From NCBI GenBank assembly GCA_963729295.1, contig CAVSNJ010000028.1, positions 1-64,000 on the forward strand: DNA of 64,000 nucleotides, given 5' to 3'. How positions within the stretch are numbered: the first letter of the stretch is position 1; every line of letters begins with the position of its first letter. A program made the position numbers and the translations under genes. Source of the stretch: DATJLY01 sp963729295 (lineage in GTDB: Bacteria; Pseudomonadota; Alphaproteobacteria; ATCC43930; CGMCC-115725). Below, in pieces: positions 16,796 through 25,661 of this stretch. Below the pieces are notes generated by a model, which saw only the letters and a program-made list of their open reading frames with translations, had not been told where the DNA came from and did not search any database.

Positions 16796-17553
16796 GGCGC
16801 GAGCGTCGGCCGTGCGGCCAAGAGCCGGCTCGTGTAAGGCTCGCGCGAGGATGCCAGCGCATCGGCGGCACAGGTCTCGACGATACGGCCCGCCTCGATT
16901 ACCGCGACGCGGTCGCAGAATCCCTCGACCAGACGCAAATCGTGGCTGATGAACAAAAGCCCCATGCCGCGCCGCTCGACGAGCTCGTCGAGGAGATCCA
17001 GCACCTGCATCGCCGTGCTTGCGTCGAGCGCCGAGGTCGGCTCGTCGGCGATCAGAAGCTCGGGCTCGCCCGCAAGCATCATGGCGATCATGGCGCGCTG
17101 CCCCATGCCGCCCGACAGCTCGTGCGGAAAAAGCCGGAGGACGCGTGCGGGCTCGGCGAGATGCACGATCTCAAGGAGGCCGAGCGCCGCCTCGCGCGCG
17201 GCACGGCCGGAAAGATCGCGATGAAGGCGCAGGGATTCCCCGATCTGCGCACCCACGCGCATCACCGGGTTGAGGGAGAGACGCGGGTCCTGCGCAATCC
17301 AGCCGATGCGCCGGCCGCGCAAGAGCCGCATGTCGGCGTGCGCAAGATCGATGCCGTCGAATGCGATGCGCCCCTTGAGCCAAGCGCCCGGCGGCAGAAG
17401 CCGCAGGATCGCGCGCGCGATGAGCGATTTTCCCGCGCCCGATCCACCGACGAGCGCCAGGCGCTCGTGCCCCATCGCAAGGCTCACGCCGTGCAGCGCC
17501 TCGCTTGCTCCGAAGCCGGCGGTGAGGTCGTCGATCGCGAGGAGATCGGTCAT
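16792..17553 (-). CDS. Peptide/nickel-type ABC transporter ATP-binding protein (DppD-like)
   Basis: A 253-residue ATPase. Walker A is GGSGAGKSL, the Q-loop region reads IGWIAQDPRLSLNP, the signature is LSGGMGQRAMIAMML and Walker B is LLIADEPTSALD. The ATG at 17553 overlaps the permease stop by four bases. The open frame continues upstream only as a shadow of the permease gene. Together with the following ATPase it would energise the two permeases of this operon. Confidence 0.88.
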   Translation of the reverse strand: MTDLLAIDDLTAGFGASEALHGVSLAMGHERLALVGGSGAGKSLIARAILRLLPPGAWLKGRIAFDGIDLAHADMRLLRGRRIGWIAQDPRLSLNPVMRVGAQIGESLRLHRDLSGRAAREAALGLLEIVHLAEPARVLRLFPHELSGGMGQRAMIAMMLAGEPELLIADEPTSALDASTAMQVLDLLDELVERRGMGLLFISHDLRLVEGFCDRVAVIEAGRIVETCAADALASSREPYTSRLLAARPTLAP

Positions 17554-18434
17554 CGCTGCCGCGGATCGAGCACGTCGCGCAATCCCTCGCCCAGAAGATT
17601 GAAGCCCAAGGTCGCGACCGCGATTGCCACGCCCGGCGCTGCCGCGACCCACCATTGGTCGAGCATGAAGCGCCGTCCGGCGGCGATCATTGCGCCCCAT
17701 TCGGCCGTGGGCGGCGCCACGCCAAGACCGAGGAAGCCCAATCCCGCCGCCGTCAGGATCACGCCCGCCATGTCGAGCGAGGCGCGCACAATGAGGGACG
17801 GCAGGCAGAGCGGCGCGATATGGCGCACGAGGATGCGCGCCGGCGATGCGCCGGCGAGGCGCGCCGCGGCGATGAAGTCGCGGCCGCGGAGCGACAGCGT
17901 CTCGGCGCGCGCGAGCCGCGCGTAAGGCGGCCAGGCGGCAAGGCCGATGGCGATGAGCGCGTGATCGAGACCCGGCCCCATCGCCGCCACCAGCGCCAGC
18001 GCCAGAATGAGGCGCGGGAAGGCGAGAAAAACGTCGGCCGTGCGCATCAGCACCGCATCCAGAATCCCGCCGCTCATGCCGGCGAGGCAGCCGATGACGA
18101 GCCCCGCCGCCGGCACGCTGAGCCCGATGACCGCCACCACGGAAAGCGTCACACGGCTGCCGTAGAGGATGCGCGCGAGGATGTCGCGACCAAGCTCGTC
18201 GGTGCCGAGGAAATGCTGCGCGCTGGGCGGCGCAAGGCGGAGCGCCAAATCCTGCACGTCGGGATCGGCCGGCGCCAATACCGGCGCGGCCAGCGCCATG
18301 AGCGCGAGCGCGAGCACGATCGCGCCGCCGGCGAGGGCCGCGGGATTGCCGGCGAGGGCGCGGCCCGTCTCGCGCCAGCGCTCTATTTTTGCGGCGAAAT
18401 TCGAGGAAGGAGCCAGGTCCGCGGCGGCCGTCAT
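17550..18434 (-). CDS. Peptide/nickel-type ABC transporter permease (DppC-like)
   Basis: A 294-residue inner-membrane permease. The N-terminal helix is followed by the DppC-typical LGTDELGRDILARILYGSRVTL (about residues 85-106) and the EAA-like loop RGRDFIAAARLAGASPARILVRHI. Five to six hydrophobic spans are visible. ATG 18434 overlaps the stop of the DppB-like gene by four bases. The C-terminus FNLLGEGLRDVLDPR is the family's usual ending. Confidence 0.9.
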   Translation of the reverse strand: MTAAADLAPSSNFAAKIERWRETGRALAGNPAALAGGAIVLALALMALAAPVLAPADPDVQDLALRLAPPSAQHFLGTDELGRDILARILYGSRVTLSVVAVIGLSVPAAGLVIGCLAGMSGGILDAVLMRTADVFLAFPRLILALALVAAMGPGLDHALIAIGLAAWPPYARLARAETLSLRGRDFIAAARLAGASPARILVRHIAPLCLPSLIVRASLDMAGVILTAAGLGFLGLGVAPPTAEWGAMIAAGRRFMLDQWWVAAAPGVAIAVATLGFNLLGEGLRDVLDPRQR

Positions 18435-19444
18435 CGGGTCCTCGGGTCGAGGCGGCGATAGACCCCCTCGACGAGCAGGTTGAGCGCGATGAAGACGAGC
18501 CCGACCACGACGGTGCCGCCCATCACCGCGTTCATGTCGAGGCTCAGGAGCGAGCCGGTAATATAGCGCCCGAGCCCGGGCCAGGCGAACACCGTCTCGG
18601 TCAGCACCGAGCCTTCGAGGAGCTGCGCGTAGGCGATCGTCACGACGGTCGCGAGCGGCACCAGCACGTTGCCGAGCGCGTGGCGCCACAGCACGCGCGT
18701 CTCGGTGAGACCCTTGGCGCGCGCCACCACTATATATTCCTGGCCGAGCTGCTCGAGCACGAGCGAGCGCGTCATGCGGCTGATATAGGCGAGCGAGTAA
18801 TAGCCCAGCACGAGCGCCGGCAGCGCGAGATGGCGGAACGCGCTGACGACGACCGCGCGGTTCCCGGCGAGCGCGCCGTCGATGAGCAGAAGCCCGGTGC
18901 GCGCCGGCACGACATCGTCGAGCCACGGATCGATCCGCCCCGGCCCCGCCGCCCAGCCGAGATCGGCATAAAAGAGCAGGAGCGCCATGAGGCCGAGCCA
19001 GAACACCGGCACGGAATAGCCGAACAGCGACACGACGCGCAGCACGTGATCGGGCCAGCGATTGTGGCGCGCCGCGGCGATGACGCCCATCGGCACGCCG
19101 AGCGCGAGGCCGATCACGGTCGCGGCCGTCGCGAGCTCGAGCGTCGCCGGAAAGAAGCGCGCGATGTCGGATGTCACGGGCTCGCGCGTCAGCGCCGACT
19201 CGCCGAGATCGCCCGTCGCCAGCATCCCTACATAGCGGCCGAACTGCACTACGACCGGGCGGTCGAGCCCAATTTCGGCGCGCACGCGCATATAGGTTTC
19301 GGGCGACGCGCGGTCGCCCACCAGCGCCAGAACCGGATCGACCGGCACGACCCGGGCGATGAAGAACGTGACGAGCAGCAGCCCGAAGAGCGTCAACGCC
19401 GCCTTCGCCGCGAGCGACAGGAAAGCGAGAGAGAATCTCATCAT
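18431..19444 (-). CDS. Peptide/nickel-type ABC transporter permease (DppB-like)
   Basis: A 337-residue permease starting at the tandem ATGs at 19444/19441. It has the DppB first span (FGLLLVTFFIARVVPVDPV), the LATGDLGESALT loop and the EAA loop YIVVARAKGLTETRVLWRHALGN, and it ends YRRLDPR. The frame extends upstream through repeat DNA that does not look coded. In this transporter class the binding-protein gene normally lies just upstream; here it is 2.7 kb away at 22137-23717, separated by a mobile-element remnant. Confidence 0.88.
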   Translation of the reverse strand: MMRFSLAFLSLAAKAALTLFGLLLVTFFIARVVPVDPVLALVGDRASPETYMRVRAEIGLDRPVVVQFGRYVGMLATGDLGESALTREPVTSDIARFFPATLELATAATVIGLALGVPMGVIAAARHNRWPDHVLRVVSLFGYSVPVFWLGLMALLLFYADLGWAAGPGRIDPWLDDVVPARTGLLLIDGALAGNRAVVVSAFRHLALPALVLGYYSLAYISRMTRSLVLEQLGQEYIVVARAKGLTETRVLWRHALGNVLVPLATVVTIAYAQLLEGSVLTETVFAWPGLGRYITGSLLSLDMNAVMGGTVVVGLVFIALNLLVEGVYRRLDPRTR

Positions 19445-19468
19445 GGCGAAACTATCACACCCCCCACC

Positions 19469-19488
19469 GTCGACCGCATGCGGTCGAC
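19469..19488. repeat. Perfect 20-bp palindrome
   Basis: GTCGACCGCA followed by its exact reverse complement, about 25 bases upstream of the DppB-like start codon. It is followed at once by a C-run/G-run hairpin (19490-19508). It could be a dispersed palindromic repeat or an operator; position alone does not decide. Confidence 0.6.
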
Positions 19489-19584
19489 CCTCCCCCTCAA
19501 GGGAGGGAGCCTGAATCGTCGCTTTCATCAATAACCATCGGCATTACTGGACTCCTTGCGTTTTGATGCCCCTACAACGTGCCC

Positions 19585-19746
19585 CTATTGTACCGCCGCG
19601 CCGCGACGCTCGATTGCCGCCCGCATCGCCGGGTCCGCTTCGCTGTAGATCGCCGTCGCAACCGGCGACGAATGGCGCATCATCTTTTGCACGTCGGGAA
19701 GCGTGCGACGGCGCGGAGGATACCGCGTCCAGCCTCTTGCTGTGAC
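19585..19746 (-). pseudogene. Tyrosine recombinase/integrase C-terminal remnant
   Basis: The last 50 or so codons of the minus-strand frame ending at 19585 read like an integrase end: TLPDVQKMMRHSSPVATAIYSEADP, which includes the box II pattern (conserved His in RHSS, catalytic Tyr in AIYSEAD), then a basic helix. The upstream part of the frame does not resemble a recombinase and no start is credible, so the gene is a remnant. It differs from the second integrase fragment 2 kb away, so the element had at least two integrases. Confidence 0.6.
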
Positions 19747-19929
19747 GCCCATGGGGCATCCTAGAGCTTCGCCGGAACGGCGAGCCCGGCATAGGCGCGC
19801 CGTCATGCAAAAGGGCTTCGATGCCAGGGCTGAGCATGCCGGCGGCTCCGCAGCGTTGCCGGCAGCTACTACGTGTGCCACTGTACGACTGCGAGGCTCG
19901 CGACATGAGCGCAGGGAGTCCTCAAGGCA

Positions 19930-20742
19930 ATGAAAGTAGAGCATGTCAATACGTGGAAGGAGTGCGAGTGCAAGCTTCTCCAATTTGAAAGAGACAATAG
20001 TACGTCTTCGGGACGAGTTTGGTTTCGCGGTGTCTCCAAGGCGAAGTGGTGCCTGACCGCGACGCTAGAGCGCTACCGTTCCGACCCATTCTTCGTCGCG
20101 GATTATTGGAACCTTATGCAGAAAATAAAACCACAAGTGGAATCATTTAACGGACTCACTTGGGAGGTCCCGGATTGGTGTGAACCGGATAGCCAATTCT
20201 CGGACTACTTTTGGAAAAATTCGGCTATCGGCTACATGGCGCACCTGCGACATCATGGATTTCCGTCACCGCTCCTCGATTGGAGCCGCTCACCGTACAT
20301 CGCAGCATGCTTCGCGTTTGCAGGGGTAAAAACGAAACCTGAGCACAGAGGGGACGATCGTGTGGCGATCTACGCCTTTTCGGAAATGCCGAACAACATA
20401 AAATCTTCCACACCTGAAAGCCCAACAATAAGCAGTCATGGCGGGTACAATTTGAAAACTCATGCCCGGCATTTCCGACAGCAATCAGCTTACACGGTAT
20501 CCGTCAACCGTGTACAAGAAAACGGACGGAGCCGTTGGAGATTCGTCCCGCACCAGAACTTCAACTCGTCGGAAACGGGAAAGGAGCAAGATTCACTTTG
20601 CAAAATTACGGTGCCATCAAGTGAGCGGGAAAGAGTTTTAAGTCGGTTCGATAGGTACAACTTGAATGCGTTTTCTCTATTTGGTTCGGAGGAGGCGCTT
20701 ATGGACACGCTAGCGTTCCGGGAAGCGTCAAAGACTGCCTGA
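19930..20742 (+). CDS. FRG domain-containing protein
   Basis: A 270-residue protein with the defining Phe-Arg-Gly motif in VWFRGVSKAKWCLTATLER (about residues 30-48) and the second conserved block HHGFPSPLLDWSRSPYIAACFAF (about residues 108-130). The biochemical function of FRG domains is not established; they recur in phages, mobile elements and defence-rich loci. The base composition is clearly less GC-rich than the flanking chromosome. It starts at ATG 19930 without a strong ribosome binding site. It is the main cargo of the element, with a role in defence or element maintenance as a guess. Confidence 0.8.
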   Translation: MKVEHVNTWKECECKLLQFERDNSTSSGRVWFRGVSKAKWCLTATLERYRSDPFFVADYWNLMQKIKPQVESFNGLTWEVPDWCEPDSQFSDYFWKNSAIGYMAHLRHHGFPSPLLDWSRSPYIAACFAFAGVKTKPEHRGDDRVAIYAFSEMPNNIKSSTPESPTISSHGGYNLKTHARHFRQQSAYTVSVNRVQENGRSRWRFVPHQNFNSSETGKEQDSLCKITVPSSERERVLSRFDRYNLNAFSLFGSEEALMDTLAFREASKTA

Positions 20743-20747
20743 GCCTA

Positions 20748-21284
20748 CTATTCTTTTTCCGGCGCAGTATCGAAACAAGTAATGCCAAGCACCCTGTCGA
20801 GTAGACCGCTGCACCGATGCTCGCTGCCAGGAATTGGTTCGCCGGGACCAACTGACAGCGCACGCGCGCACGCCACTTTGCCATCTTCCGTCAACTTAAT
20901 TCTTCCATCGTTGCACGTCAGGTAACGTCCTCTTGCACTCATGTGGTCAAGGGCATACGCGTTTGCGTAGCCGTGTTTTATGGCTTCACCACGCGTCGCG
21001 TCGAAATCACTTGCAAAACCATTCCACGCGCCCGGAACGGCGGCGGAATACAGAAGGATTGGCACCGCGAGCCAGAGCGCGCCTTTCGCTATTCGTTGTA
21101 TGAGCATGACGGCGCCTATGGCGATGGTGCCGCCGATGCAGAAGAAAATTCCGGTCACGAGGTCATCTAACGAGTTCACGACCAATTCCGCGCCGCTCCA
21201 TCCAACTTGAATTGCGCCAAGCGAACCCACGATTACCGCCGCGACGACAACCGGGGTCTTCCAGATGATAGACACGAATCTCAT
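20748..21284 (-). CDS. Hypothetical three-span membrane protein
   Basis: A 178-residue protein with hydrophobic segments at about residues 11-28, 41-62 and 70-88, then a soluble C-terminal domain of about 85 residues with four cysteines (LTCND, VACAR, HRCSG, ITCFD). The cysteines would be suited to disulfides if the domain is periplasmic. I recognise no family. It converges with the FRG gene with only 5 bases between the stops and shares its lower GC content. Confidence 0.6.
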   Translation of the reverse strand: MRFVSIIWKTPVVVAAVIVGSLGAIQVGWSGAELVVNSLDDLVTGIFFCIGGTIAIGAVMLIQRIAKGALWLAVPILLYSAAVPGAWNGFASDFDATRGEAIKHGYANAYALDHMSARGRYLTCNDGRIKLTEDGKVACARALSVGPGEPIPGSEHRCSGLLDRVLGITCFDTAPEKE

Positions 21285-21311
21285 TACGGATCGCCCACTG
21301 GTCTAACCCTT

Positions 21312-21512
21312 TCACGGAAAGTATTTGAACACCGCCGCTTCCCGGTCGCTCCGCGAGGGATCACCAGTGCGGAGGCTCGCCACTAACTCATCAACGGACG
21401 GCTCGGGCGCCTCTAAAATCTTCCGTAGCCGATTCGTTGTCCGTACGGTTTTGCCTAGGAGAATCGTTTCGGAGAAAAAAGTCGATAGGCGCCGGCGCAC
21501 TTGATTCATCAT
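21312..21512 (-). CDS. Hypothetical small protein
   Basis: A 66-residue basic N-terminus, helical throughout as far as can be judged (VRRRLSTFFSETILL, RLRKILEAPEPSVDELVASL). It starts at tandem ATGs and lies 27 bases upstream of the membrane-protein gene on the same strand, so the two are probably cotranscribed. The small size and cargo position would fit an antitoxin or regulator, but no motif shows that. Confidence 0.45.
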   Translation of the reverse strand: MMNQVRRRLSTFFSETILLGKTVRTTNRLRKILEAPEPSVDELVASLRTGDPSRSDREAAVFKYFP

Positions 21513-21588
21513 GCGTTAGAGCCCCTTCGTCTATTGGGTGTCAGGCACGGATGCGGAAGTCCGACTTCTCGTTCATGCCGCCTTGTTG

Positions 21589-22064
21589 TCAACCAGCCAT
21601 TTCCTCGTAGGTGATTTTTTCGACCGTCGCCCGCTTCACTTCCAAATAGGCGCTGTCGCTATAGGTCTTTTCCGAGAATCCATTTTTCTCATGTCCCACC
21701 ACGTCGGCGATGATCCCGGGCGGCACAAGCGCATTCTCAAGGATCGTGATGACGGTATGCCGGAATGACTTGTGACTCTTGCGTGCTGCCGCTTCGCCCA
21801 ATGTCGCGGCTTTGAGCTTGCCGAATCGCTCCCCGAGTTTGTCGCCGCGGAAACCGTCTTGATCCGTCGTCAGTCCGGGGAACAAGAATCCGTCCATCAA
21901 CTCGGTGACGAGCTTTGCGACCGTCGCTTGCAAGGCACCGTGAATCGGAATGATCCGATTGCCGGCTTGCGCTTTGTCACTCTCGATTGTGAGAGTCCAT
22001 GCGGTCAAATCGACGTTGGCGATGTTCCGGGCGATAATGTGGACCCTACGGCGTACCCCTACAA
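21589..22064 (-). pseudogene. 5'-truncated tyrosine recombinase (phage-type integrase)
   Basis: About 150 C-terminal residues of a phage integrase remain. LTIESDKAQAGNRIIPIH precedes the core, then come the box II elements HKSFRHT (H-x-x-R), VVGHE and the nucleophile Tyr in EKTYSD. The N-terminal DNA-binding domains and the first catalytic Arg region are missing. Upstream the frame runs into repeat DNA and then antisense of the binding-protein gene. The truncation point lies at the 9-bp repeat at 22056-22064. The protein should be inactive. Confidence 0.75.
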
Positions 22065-22136
22065 TGGCGTTTTTAGACCACGCGAATCCGCCATTTTTCG
22101 CCCATCGCTCCCCCTCAAGGGGGGAGGGAAAACAGA

Positions 22137-23717
22137 TCAATCCTTCGCGATCGCGCGATAGAGCGTGTGATCGGCGCCCGAGCCGAGGAGGAAGCCGTGC
22201 ACCGACCGGCGGTGGGCGGCGATCGCCACCTCCTGGAACATGATGACGAACGGCGCCGCCGCCTCCTCGTCGCGCTCGAGCGCGCGATAGAGCCCGGCGC
22301 GGCGCGCGAGGTCGCCTTCGCGCTCGGCCGCCTCGACCCGTGCGCCGAGCGCCGGATCGGCCCACGAATTGCGCCAGGCCAGCGTCCGGAGCGCGGCCGT
22401 GTCGCTCATGTCGTCATCGGTGAGGAAGGCCTGCGCGTTGCTGTGCGGATCGGGATAGTCGGAGCCCCATTGGAAGAGATAGATCTCGTGCCGGCGCGCC
22501 CGGTATTTCGTGAGCGCGGCCTTCTCGTCGCCGGGCAGGATCGTCAGGCGGATTTTCGCCTGCGCAAAGCCCGCCTGCAACGCTTCGGCGATGTCGAGCC
22601 AGGGCGAAACCGCGGTCACGTCCATCGTCACATCGAATCCGTCGGCAAGGCCGGCTTTGGCGAGCAGCGCCTTGGCGCGCGCCGGATCGTACGCGAAGGG
22701 AAGCTCGTCATCCGCGCCCAGAATCCCATCGGGCACGAAGCTCTGATGGACGACGCGCGTGCCGCCCAGAAGGCCCTTCGCGATGCCGTCGTAATCGACG
22801 AGATATTTCAGCGCGAGGCTCACCTCGGGGCGGCGCAGATAGGGGTTGCGCTGGTTCAAGGCGAAATAATCCAGCGACGAGCGCAGCGCGCGGTCGAACA
22901 CGATATCCGGGTCGCGCGCAACGGCGGCCAACTGGTCCTTGTCGAGATCGCGCGCGTAATCGGCATCGCCGCGCTCGAGCAGAAGGCGCTGCGTCGCGGG
23001 CTCGGGCACGTCGAGCACGATGACCTCGCGGTTCTTCGCCGCGCCGCTCCAAGATTGCGGCACCGCATCGAGCACGTAGCGCTCGCCGGGGCGCCACTCG
23101 CGCAGGCGGTAAGGCCCCGAACCGGCGGAATGGAATTGCAGCCAGCGATGGCCGAGATCGCCGTTCTGCTGATGCGCCAGCGCCTCGTTCCGGTCGACGA
23201 CCGAGGCGATCGACGAGGTGAGGATGTAATAGAGCAGGCTCGGCGCGACCTTGACCGGCGTTTCGATGACGAGCGTCCCGCCCTCGGCGCGGATGAGCTC
23301 GCCGACATTGTCCTTCGAGAAGCCGAACTGGCGCAGCACGAAGGCCGGCGAAAGATCGAGCAGCACGATGCGCTGCAACGAGAACGCGGCGTCGTCCGCC
23401 GTGACCGCCGCGCCCGAGGCGAAGCGCGCGTCCGCGCGCAGGACGAAGCGATAGGTCTTGCCGTCGGCATCGACGCTCCAGCTCGAAGCCAGCACGCCCG
23501 CGATCTTCTCGGGATGCGCTGCATCGTAATCGAGCAGATGGTCGTAGCAGTTGGCGATCGCCTCGATGTCGGAGAATTCGTACGCCTCGGCCGGATCGAG
23601 CGACACGAAATCGTCGATCTCCTTCGCCATCACCACCGTGTCGTGCGGGATTTGCGCGCGCGCCGCGCACGAGAGAATGACCAACGTCATCAGGGCAATG
23701 CGAAAAAACCAGGGCAT
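22137..23717 (-). CDS. Peptide/nickel-type ABC transporter substrate-binding protein
   Basis: A 526-residue SBP_bac_5 family protein with a signal peptide (about residues 1-21, ending ARA). Family marks are YRFVLRADARFASGAAVTADDAAFSLQR near residue 90 and the lobe-2 blocks NPYLRRPEVSLALKYLVDY and YDPARAKALLAKAGL. It captures di- or oligopeptides, opines or a metal chelate; the ligand is not evident. It was probably the first gene of the operon that continues at 19444, from which a mobile-element remnant now separates it. Confidence 0.88.
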   Translation of the reverse strand: MPWFFRIALMTLVILSCAARAQIPHDTVVMAKEIDDFVSLDPAEAYEFSDIEAIANCYDHLLDYDAAHPEKIAGVLASSWSVDADGKTYRFVLRADARFASGAAVTADDAAFSLQRIVLLDLSPAFVLRQFGFSKDNVGELIRAEGGTLVIETPVKVAPSLLYYILTSSIASVVDRNEALAHQQNGDLGHRWLQFHSAGSGPYRLREWRPGERYVLDAVPQSWSGAAKNREVIVLDVPEPATQRLLLERGDADYARDLDKDQLAAVARDPDIVFDRALRSSLDYFALNQRNPYLRRPEVSLALKYLVDYDGIAKGLLGGTRVVHQSFVPDGILGADDELPFAYDPARAKALLAKAGLADGFDVTMDVTAVSPWLDIAEALQAGFAQAKIRLTILPGDEKAALTKYRARRHEIYLFQWGSDYPDPHSNAQAFLTDDDMSDTAALRTLAWRNSWADPALGARVEAAEREGDLARRAGLYRALERDEEAAAPFVIMFQEVAIAAHRRSVHGFLLGSGADHTLYRAIAKD

Positions 23718-23783
23718 GACGATGAAGCAAGAGTATCACGGCGTCTCTCTTGATCCAAAAGCGCGCTTCCCTATAGTCGGCGC

Positions 23784-24788
23784 ATGGAGATTCGCACCGG
23801 CTTCATTGAAACCGTCGGCCACACGCCGCTGATCCGGCTGCGCCGCGCCTCGGAAGAGACCGGCTGCACCATTCTGGGCAAGGCCGAGTTCATGAATCCC
23901 GGCGGCTCGGTGAAGGACCGCGCCGCGCTCTTCATCGTCAGGGACGCGGAGGAGCGCGGCCTGCTGCGGCCCGGCGGCGTCATCGTCGAGGGCACGGCCG
24001 GCAACACCGGTATCGGCCTGGCGCTCGTCGGCAACGCGCTCGGCTACAAGAGCGTCATCGTCATGCCCGAGACGCAAAGCCAGGAAAAGCAGGACATGCT
24101 GCGCCTCTGTGGCGCCGATCTGCGGCTCGTGCCGGCGGTGCCTTACGCCAATCCGATGAACTATGTGCGCTATTCCGAGACGCTGGCGAAGGAAGTGGCG
24201 GCGCAGGAGCCGAACGGCGCGATCTGGGCGAACCAGTTCGACAATCTGGCGAACCGCCGCGCGCATTACGAGACGACCGGTCCCGAGATCTGGGACGACA
24301 CGGGGGGCAAGGTCGATGCCTTCGTCGCCTCGGTCGGCACCGGCGGCACGCTCGCCGGCGTGGCGATGGCGCTCAAAGAGCGCCGCCCGTCGGTGCGGAT
24401 CTATCTCGCCGACCCGATGGGCTCGGCGATCTACAGCCATTACGCGCACGGCACCTTGAAATCCTCGGGCAATTCGATCACCGAAGGGATCGGCCAGGGC
24501 CGCATCACCAAGAACCTCGAAGGCGCGCCGATCGACGGCTGGTTCCAGGTGACGGACGAGGAAATGCTGCCGGTGCTGTTCGACCTGGTGCTCGAGGAAG
24601 GGCTGATCGTCGGCGGGTCGTCCGGCATCAACATCCTGGGCGCGATCAAGGCGGCGAAGGAGTTGGGGCCGGGCCACACGGTCGTGACCATCCTCGCGGA
24701 CTATGGCACGCGCTATCAGTCGAAGCTGTTCAATCCGGCGTTCCTGCGCGAGAAGAAGCTGCCGGTGCCGCACTGGCTCGCGCGGTAA
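23784..24788 (+). CDS. cysK: Cysteine synthase A-type PLP enzyme
   Basis: A 334-residue fold-type II PLP enzyme making cysteine from O-acetylserine and sulfide. The PLP lysine is in NPGGSVKDRAA, the substrate loop is EGTAGNTGIGLALVG, and SVGTGGTLAGVA is the phosphate-binding Gly loop. A C-terminal helix follows ADYGTRYQSKLFNP. Length and motifs fit the alphaproteobacterial CysK branch; a cystathionine beta-synthase-like role is the main alternative. It lies 7 bases upstream of a sulfurtransferase gene, so both serve sulfur metabolism. Confidence 0.88.
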   Translation: MEIRTGFIETVGHTPLIRLRRASEETGCTILGKAEFMNPGGSVKDRAALFIVRDAEERGLLRPGGVIVEGTAGNTGIGLALVGNALGYKSVIVMPETQSQEKQDMLRLCGADLRLVPAVPYANPMNYVRYSETLAKEVAAQEPNGAIWANQFDNLANRRAHYETTGPEIWDDTGGKVDAFVASVGTGGTLAGVAMALKERRPSVRIYLADPMGSAIYSHYAHGTLKSSGNSITEGIGQGRITKNLEGAPIDGWFQVTDEEMLPVLFDLVLEEGLIVGGSSGINILGAIKAAKELGPGHTVVTILADYGTRYQSKLFNPAFLREKKLPVPHWLAR

Positions 24789-24795
24789 GGGAGGG

Positions 24796-25652
24796 ATGAT
24801 GGAGTACGCCCATCCCGAGTCGCTCGTTTCGACCGATTGGCTCGCGCGGCAGAGCGGCGGCGGGATCGCGCTGTTCGACGCCTCGTTCAAGCTGCCGGGC
24901 ATCACTCCGACCGCGGCCGAGGATTACGCGAAGGCGCATATTCCGGGCGCGGTGTATTTCGATATCGACGCAGTGGCGGACCATGCCAACACTCTGCCGC
25001 ACATGCTGCCCGCGCCGGCCGAGTTCGCGCGCATGGTGGGGAAACTCGGCATCGGCGACGGCCAGCAAGATCGTGGTCTACGACACGGCCGGCACGGCGG
25101 CGACGCGTGTCTGGTGGATGCTGCGCATCATGGGCCATGCCGATGTCGCGGTGCTCGACGGGGGCTTGCGCAAATGGCGCGCCGAGGGCCGACCGCTCAG
25201 CGCCGAAGTGCCGCGGCCGACCGAGCGGCGCTTCACGCCCAATTTCGACCGCGCGCTCGTGCGCGACCGGGCGGAAGCTGTTGGCGAACCTCAAAACCCC
25301 GCGCGAGCAGGTGGTGGACGCGCGCGCGGCCGCGCGCTTTGCCGGAGCCGCGCCCGAGCCGCGCCCGGGCCTGCGCGCCGGCCACATTCCGGGCGCCGTG
25401 AACCTGCCGTACGAACAGCTTTTGGATGCGAAGACCGGGACGTTTCTGGCGGCGGACGCGCTCGCCGCGCGGCTCAAAGCGGCCGGGCTTGCGCCCGACC
25501 AGGCGATCACGACGAGCTGCGGCTCCGGCGTCAGCGCCTGCGTCGTGGCGTTCGCGCTCCACCTCGTCGGCTGGAAACCGGCGGCGGTTTACGACGGGTC
25601 CTGGTCGGAATGGGGCCTGCCCGGCGACACGCCGATCGCGACCGGGTCGTGA
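24796..25652 (+). CDS. sseA: 3-mercaptopyruvate/thiosulfate sulfurtransferase (two rhodanese domains), read with two +1 frameshifts
   Basis: Homology runs through three frames. ATG 24796 to about 25062 gives the first rhodanese half (STDWLARQSGGGIALFDASF). The middle frame to about 25273 gives KIVVYDTAGTAATRVWWMLR and VAVLDGGLRKW. The last frame gives the second domain with the active-site loop SCGSGVSACV. Removing one C near 25062 (GGCCAGC to GGCAGC) and one G near 25273 (GCGGAAG to GCGAAG) restores about 285 residues. It may be a real pseudogene, but sequence error is likelier because similar +1 shifts recur in the window. Confidence 0.75.
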
Positions 25653-25661
25653 CCGGTGCGA

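Larger units (their letters stand above)
19569..22064. mobile_element. Degenerate integrative element splitting the peptide-transporter operon
   Basis: This is a lower-GC stretch of about 2.5 kb with different codon usage. It lies between the binding-protein gene and the permease genes of one ABC operon. Its left end holds the C-terminal remnant of one tyrosine recombinase and its right end a 5'-truncated second one. CCCCTACAA occurs as a 9-bp direct repeat at 19569-19577 and 22056-22064, just outside both remnants. That repeat could be an attachment core or chance. Cargo: an FRG-domain gene on plus, and a three-span membrane protein and a 66-residue protein on minus. Confidence 0.55.

Noticed and set aside
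20225..20708. Short minus-strand frames opposite the FRG gene
   Set aside because: No ribosome binding sites and no recognisable sequence; the FRG motifs lie on the plus strand.
22167..23753. 528-codon plus-strand frame opposite the peptide-binding protein
   Set aside because: Shadow of a GC-rich gene; the minus-strand product has a signal peptide and clear SBP_bac_5 motifs.
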